A stretch of DNA of 64,000 bases from positions 28,603-92,602 of the forward strand of contig CAJTRU010000002.1 in assembly GCA_910579085.1 (NCBI GenBank), written 5' to 3'. The position numbers were made by a program, and so were the translations under genes. The stretch is from an uncultured Lachnospiraceae bacterium. GTDB taxonomy: Bacteria; Bacillota; Clostridia; Lachnospirales; Lachnospiraceae. The notes under the pieces are model-generated. The model was not told the origin of the DNA. It ran no database searches and saw nothing but the letters and a program-made list of their open reading frames with translations. Each line of letters begins with the position of its first letter. Within the stretch, counting starts at the first letter, position 1. Below, in pieces: positions 62,113-64,000 of this stretch.

Positions 62113-62484
62113 TCACCCCTCTAAAATTAATTCAAATAAACTCCTTATATCCTCATTGCTAATTCCACAGCGTCTGCCTTTCTGGATTGCCTGTTCTAAA
62201 TCTGCTTCCAGTTCTTTTTTTTGTTCCTCAAGTAAAAGCTCTGGATTGGCGGCTGCTACATATGTCCCCTTTCCATGTACAGTTATAGTAAAACCTTCAC
62301 TTTCCAGGCTGTCATATGCTTTTTTAACAGTTAAAGCACTTATTTTTAACTCCTTCGACAATGTGCGGACAGACGGAAGATTATCATTTTCCTTTAGTTC
62401 CCCGTTGCGTATAAGTGTTTTTATCTGGTCTGTAATCTGCTCATATATTGGAACCATTAAAGATGTGTTAATAATTACTTTCAT
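62113..62484 (-). CDS. GntR-family (YtrA-type) transcriptional regulator
   Basis: This 123-residue protein has a winged helix (PIYEQITDQIKTLIRNGELKENDNLPSVRTLSKEL, TVKKAYDSLESEGFTITVHGKGTYV) and a short helical C-terminus, the size of the YtrA subfamily. Members repress adjacent ABC exporter genes and respond to cell-envelope antibiotics. It is first in the operon; its promoter contains a perfect palindrome. Confidence 0.93.
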   Translation of the reverse strand: MKVIINTSLMVPIYEQITDQIKTLIRNGELKENDNLPSVRTLSKELKISALTVKKAYDSLESEGFTITVHGKGTYVAAANPELLLEEQKKELEADLEQAIQKGRRCGISNEDIRSLFELILEG

Positions 62485-62513
62485 TCTTTACCGTCCCTCC
62501 TTTGAATGATAAC

Positions 62514-62542
62514 AGTATATAACAGTTTATAACTGTTGTCAA
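62514..62542 (-). promoter_or_regulatory. GntR-ABC operon promoter with operator in the spacer
   Basis: On the minus strand TTGACA (62537-62542), 17 bases, TATACT (62514-62519). AACAGTTTATAACTGTT (62521-62537), a perfect palindrome with 7-base arms, occupies the spacer. AAAGGAGG and the regulator ATG follow within 30 bases. Strong case for autorepression. Confidence 0.85.
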
Positions 62543-62683
62543 GTGTTATATGCTGTTTATTTAGAATTATTTCATGTTATTTTTTTTGTGTGTGGTGATT
62601 TAGACGAACGGAAATATAATGGCAGCCTTTTTTATGAAGCGGCAGCCATATTTTGGGTTTTCTTATTTTTTACATCACTAGTT

Positions 62684-64000
62684 TTAGCTGTAGGGTAAAT
62701 ATATTTCTAACATTGTTTCCTGGTAAACTGCCCTTTTGTACTTAAGAAGGCATTTTTTAACTGGCTGCAGTTCATCTGCCACCACCTTTTCAAGTTTAGC
62801 AAGTGCTTTATCATCAAATTGTACATCAGATAAATATTTCTTATAATATTCTTCATTATATCCCCATAACACAACCTGTCCAGGATACCTGTTTTTAAGT
62901 TTCTGTGCAATCAGAAGCCCGTCTGCATCAAAATCCCCTGCATAAAAAATAGTATATTTTTCTTTTAACAGTTCCAATGTTATATAAAAAGCCAGTTTAA
63001 ATTGTCCGTTGCCGCAAATAAATGCACCTTCTGGATAAGTGTCTATAAGATAAGAAAATACAGCAGGATTTTCTACAACATATATCTCTTTTATTTCGTG
63101 CTGTATGCTTCCAGCCCATAAATATTCCAGTGAATTTAAAGTTTTTAAAGTAACTTGTACAGGTTCTTTCTCTATAAAACCACCTTCTATACCTTTGTGT
63201 ATGCTGCCATCTTTTTTAACTCCATGTAAACCATATACAAGGCATGTATTAGACACATTATCCTTTAAAATACCCACGCTATATAAAAGGTTTTCCGTGT
63301 ACTCAATTCCAGACAAGCCATCTGTACCAATTCTGTCCAGTCCAAGTCCATAAGGATTTTTATTTTCCAGGAAATATTCTATATAATTCAATAAAAGCTT
63401 ACATGCAGATGTCCTTAAATCAAAGAAATGTGGATTTCCGGTTGTTTCTGCAGCAAATACAGGAAGCAGCAGCATTTTCCCCTCAAAACATGGCAATTTT
63501 CCAAATGCTGTAAACAATTTATTTAAAAACAGTTCCAGTTCTTTTTTATTTTCATTATACATTTTAAAAATAATCTGGCTGCCTTTCCCCTTTTCTTTAA
63601 AAACATACAAAAACCAGTTTAAAACAATTTTATTATTACAATTTAAAGCACATTCTTCAAAAAAAGCATTTCTGCTATTTAATTCCTTTTCCCTTTTATC
63701 CTTGTTTATAACAAGTGGTTCTTTAAAATATGCAGTTAAAACCTTTTCCCATGACAATGGCGCAAACTTACTGTTTTTAAGGGATTTTTCCATAAATGCA
63801 TAAGATATCTTTACATCTTTTTCTGCATGTAAATCTTTTTTAAAAAACCCTTCCAAATCATACTTTTCATCACTTGATAACCCGGAAAGTTTTATAACAC
63901 CGCCCATATGTCCAAGGCTTGCATATTTCTTCTTTAAAGCATTAAAAAGTTTCTTGTATACATTCCTCTTTTTAAAATAAGTTACACATTCTTTAAGTAA
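62684..64000 (-). CDS. Wadjet type II JetD-like protein (TIGR02679/DUF2399), partial
   Basis: The reading frame is open to the window edge: upstream of the ATG at 63907 it continues as KKLFNALKKKYASLGHMGG, matching the family N-terminus, so the start lies beyond 64000. The visible 438 codons include the DUF3323-like N-terminal part (SGLSSDEKYDLEGFF) and a C-terminal DUF2399/Toprim part with EIYVVENPAVFSYL (Glu) and FYAGDFDADGLLIAQKL (Asp pair). JetD is the nuclease of the Wadjet anti-plasmid defence complex, with the SMC-like JetC, JetA and JetB. Their genes, if present, should lie to the right on the same strand. Confidence 0.8.
   Translation of the reverse strand, partial: LLKECVTYFKKRNVYKKLFNALKKKYASLGHMGGVIKLSGLSSDEKYDLEGFFKKDLHAEKDVKISYAFMEKSLKNSKFAPLSWEKVLTAYFKEPLVINKDKREKELNSRNAFFEECALNCNNKIVLNWFLYVFKEKGKGSQIIFKMYNENKKELELFLNKLFTAFGKLPCFEGKMLLLPVFAAETTGNPHFFDLRTSACKLLLNYIEYFLENKNPYGLGLDRIGTDGLSGIEYTENLLYSVGILKDNVSNTCLVYGLHGVKKDGSIHKGIEGGFIEKEPVQVTLKTLNSLEYLWAGSIQHEIKEIYVVENPAVFSYLIDTYPEGAFICGNGQFKLAFYITLELLKEKYTIFYAGDFDADGLLIAQKLKNRYPGQVVLWGYNEEYYKKYLSDVQFDDKALAKLEKVVADELQPVKKCLLKYKRAVYQETMLEIYLPYS

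Overview
This window comes from the chromosome of an AT-rich, spore-forming member of the Clostridia, most likely a gut Lachnospiraceae. The evidence is a Gram-positive PolC, MecA, PgeF, two signal peptidase I paralogues, Clostridia-type UppS/CdsA/Dxr/RseP/IspG gene order, a SleC-type spore cortex-lytic enzyme, and plant- or glycan-degrading GH30 and GH43 enzymes. Most genes lie on the minus strand. I see no rRNA, tRNA or CRISPR array. The species cannot be named from the sequence.

Layout. 0-4.2 kb: a BlaI-type repressor with a clear operator-promoter, a translationally coupled DUF4474/metallophosphoesterase pair, and an intracellular GH30. 4.2-19 kb: an AAA-ATPase/PD-(D/E)XK protein, polC, a five-gene accessory island (a Fic-like protein with a mutated catalytic His, a DUF4869-like protein, a P-loop-like protein, two unknowns), then ispG-rseP-dxr-cdsA-uppS. 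19-21.3 kb: three copies of a roughly 290-bp structured non-coding repeat around two small accessory genes. 21.3-33.1 kb: housekeeping genes (pgeF, yraN, an flhB-C-like gene, rnhB, lepB, rbgA, a lepB paralogue lacking both catalytic residues, mecA), a secreted GH43 arabinanase, an anchored surface protein and dut.

33.2-39.6 kb: sleC is split in two by a 5.1-kb element carrying two tandem serine recombinases and an acyltransferase/DUF6320/esterase cargo. Precise recombination at a shared CCCCG would restore a 420-codon sleC. This resembles sporulation intervening sequences such as skin in sigK and is the main discovery candidate. 39.6-40.5 kb: a RelB/YoeB-type toxin-antitoxin locus with a nonsense-mutated toxin, bracketed by two copies of a 59-60-bp hairpin repeat. 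40.5-48 kb: a CotH-type surface protein cut from its signal peptide by an in-frame stop, a JAMM peptidase, and a MoxR/VWA/leucine-rich-repeat triad.

48-60.6 kb: accessory surface-polysaccharide genes (nucleotidyltransferase, flippase, Stealth phosphotransferase, GT2), tandem-duplicated secreted proteins, a phosphodiesterase, two DUF4874/DUF4832 proteins, two more copies of the structured repeat, and a leader peptide/hairpin/terminator region. 60.6-62.5 kb: a GntR-controlled ABC exporter with a perfect operator inside its promoter. The right edge holds an incomplete Wadjet type II JetD gene that continues outside the window. All family calls are from reading motifs by eye; no database search was run.
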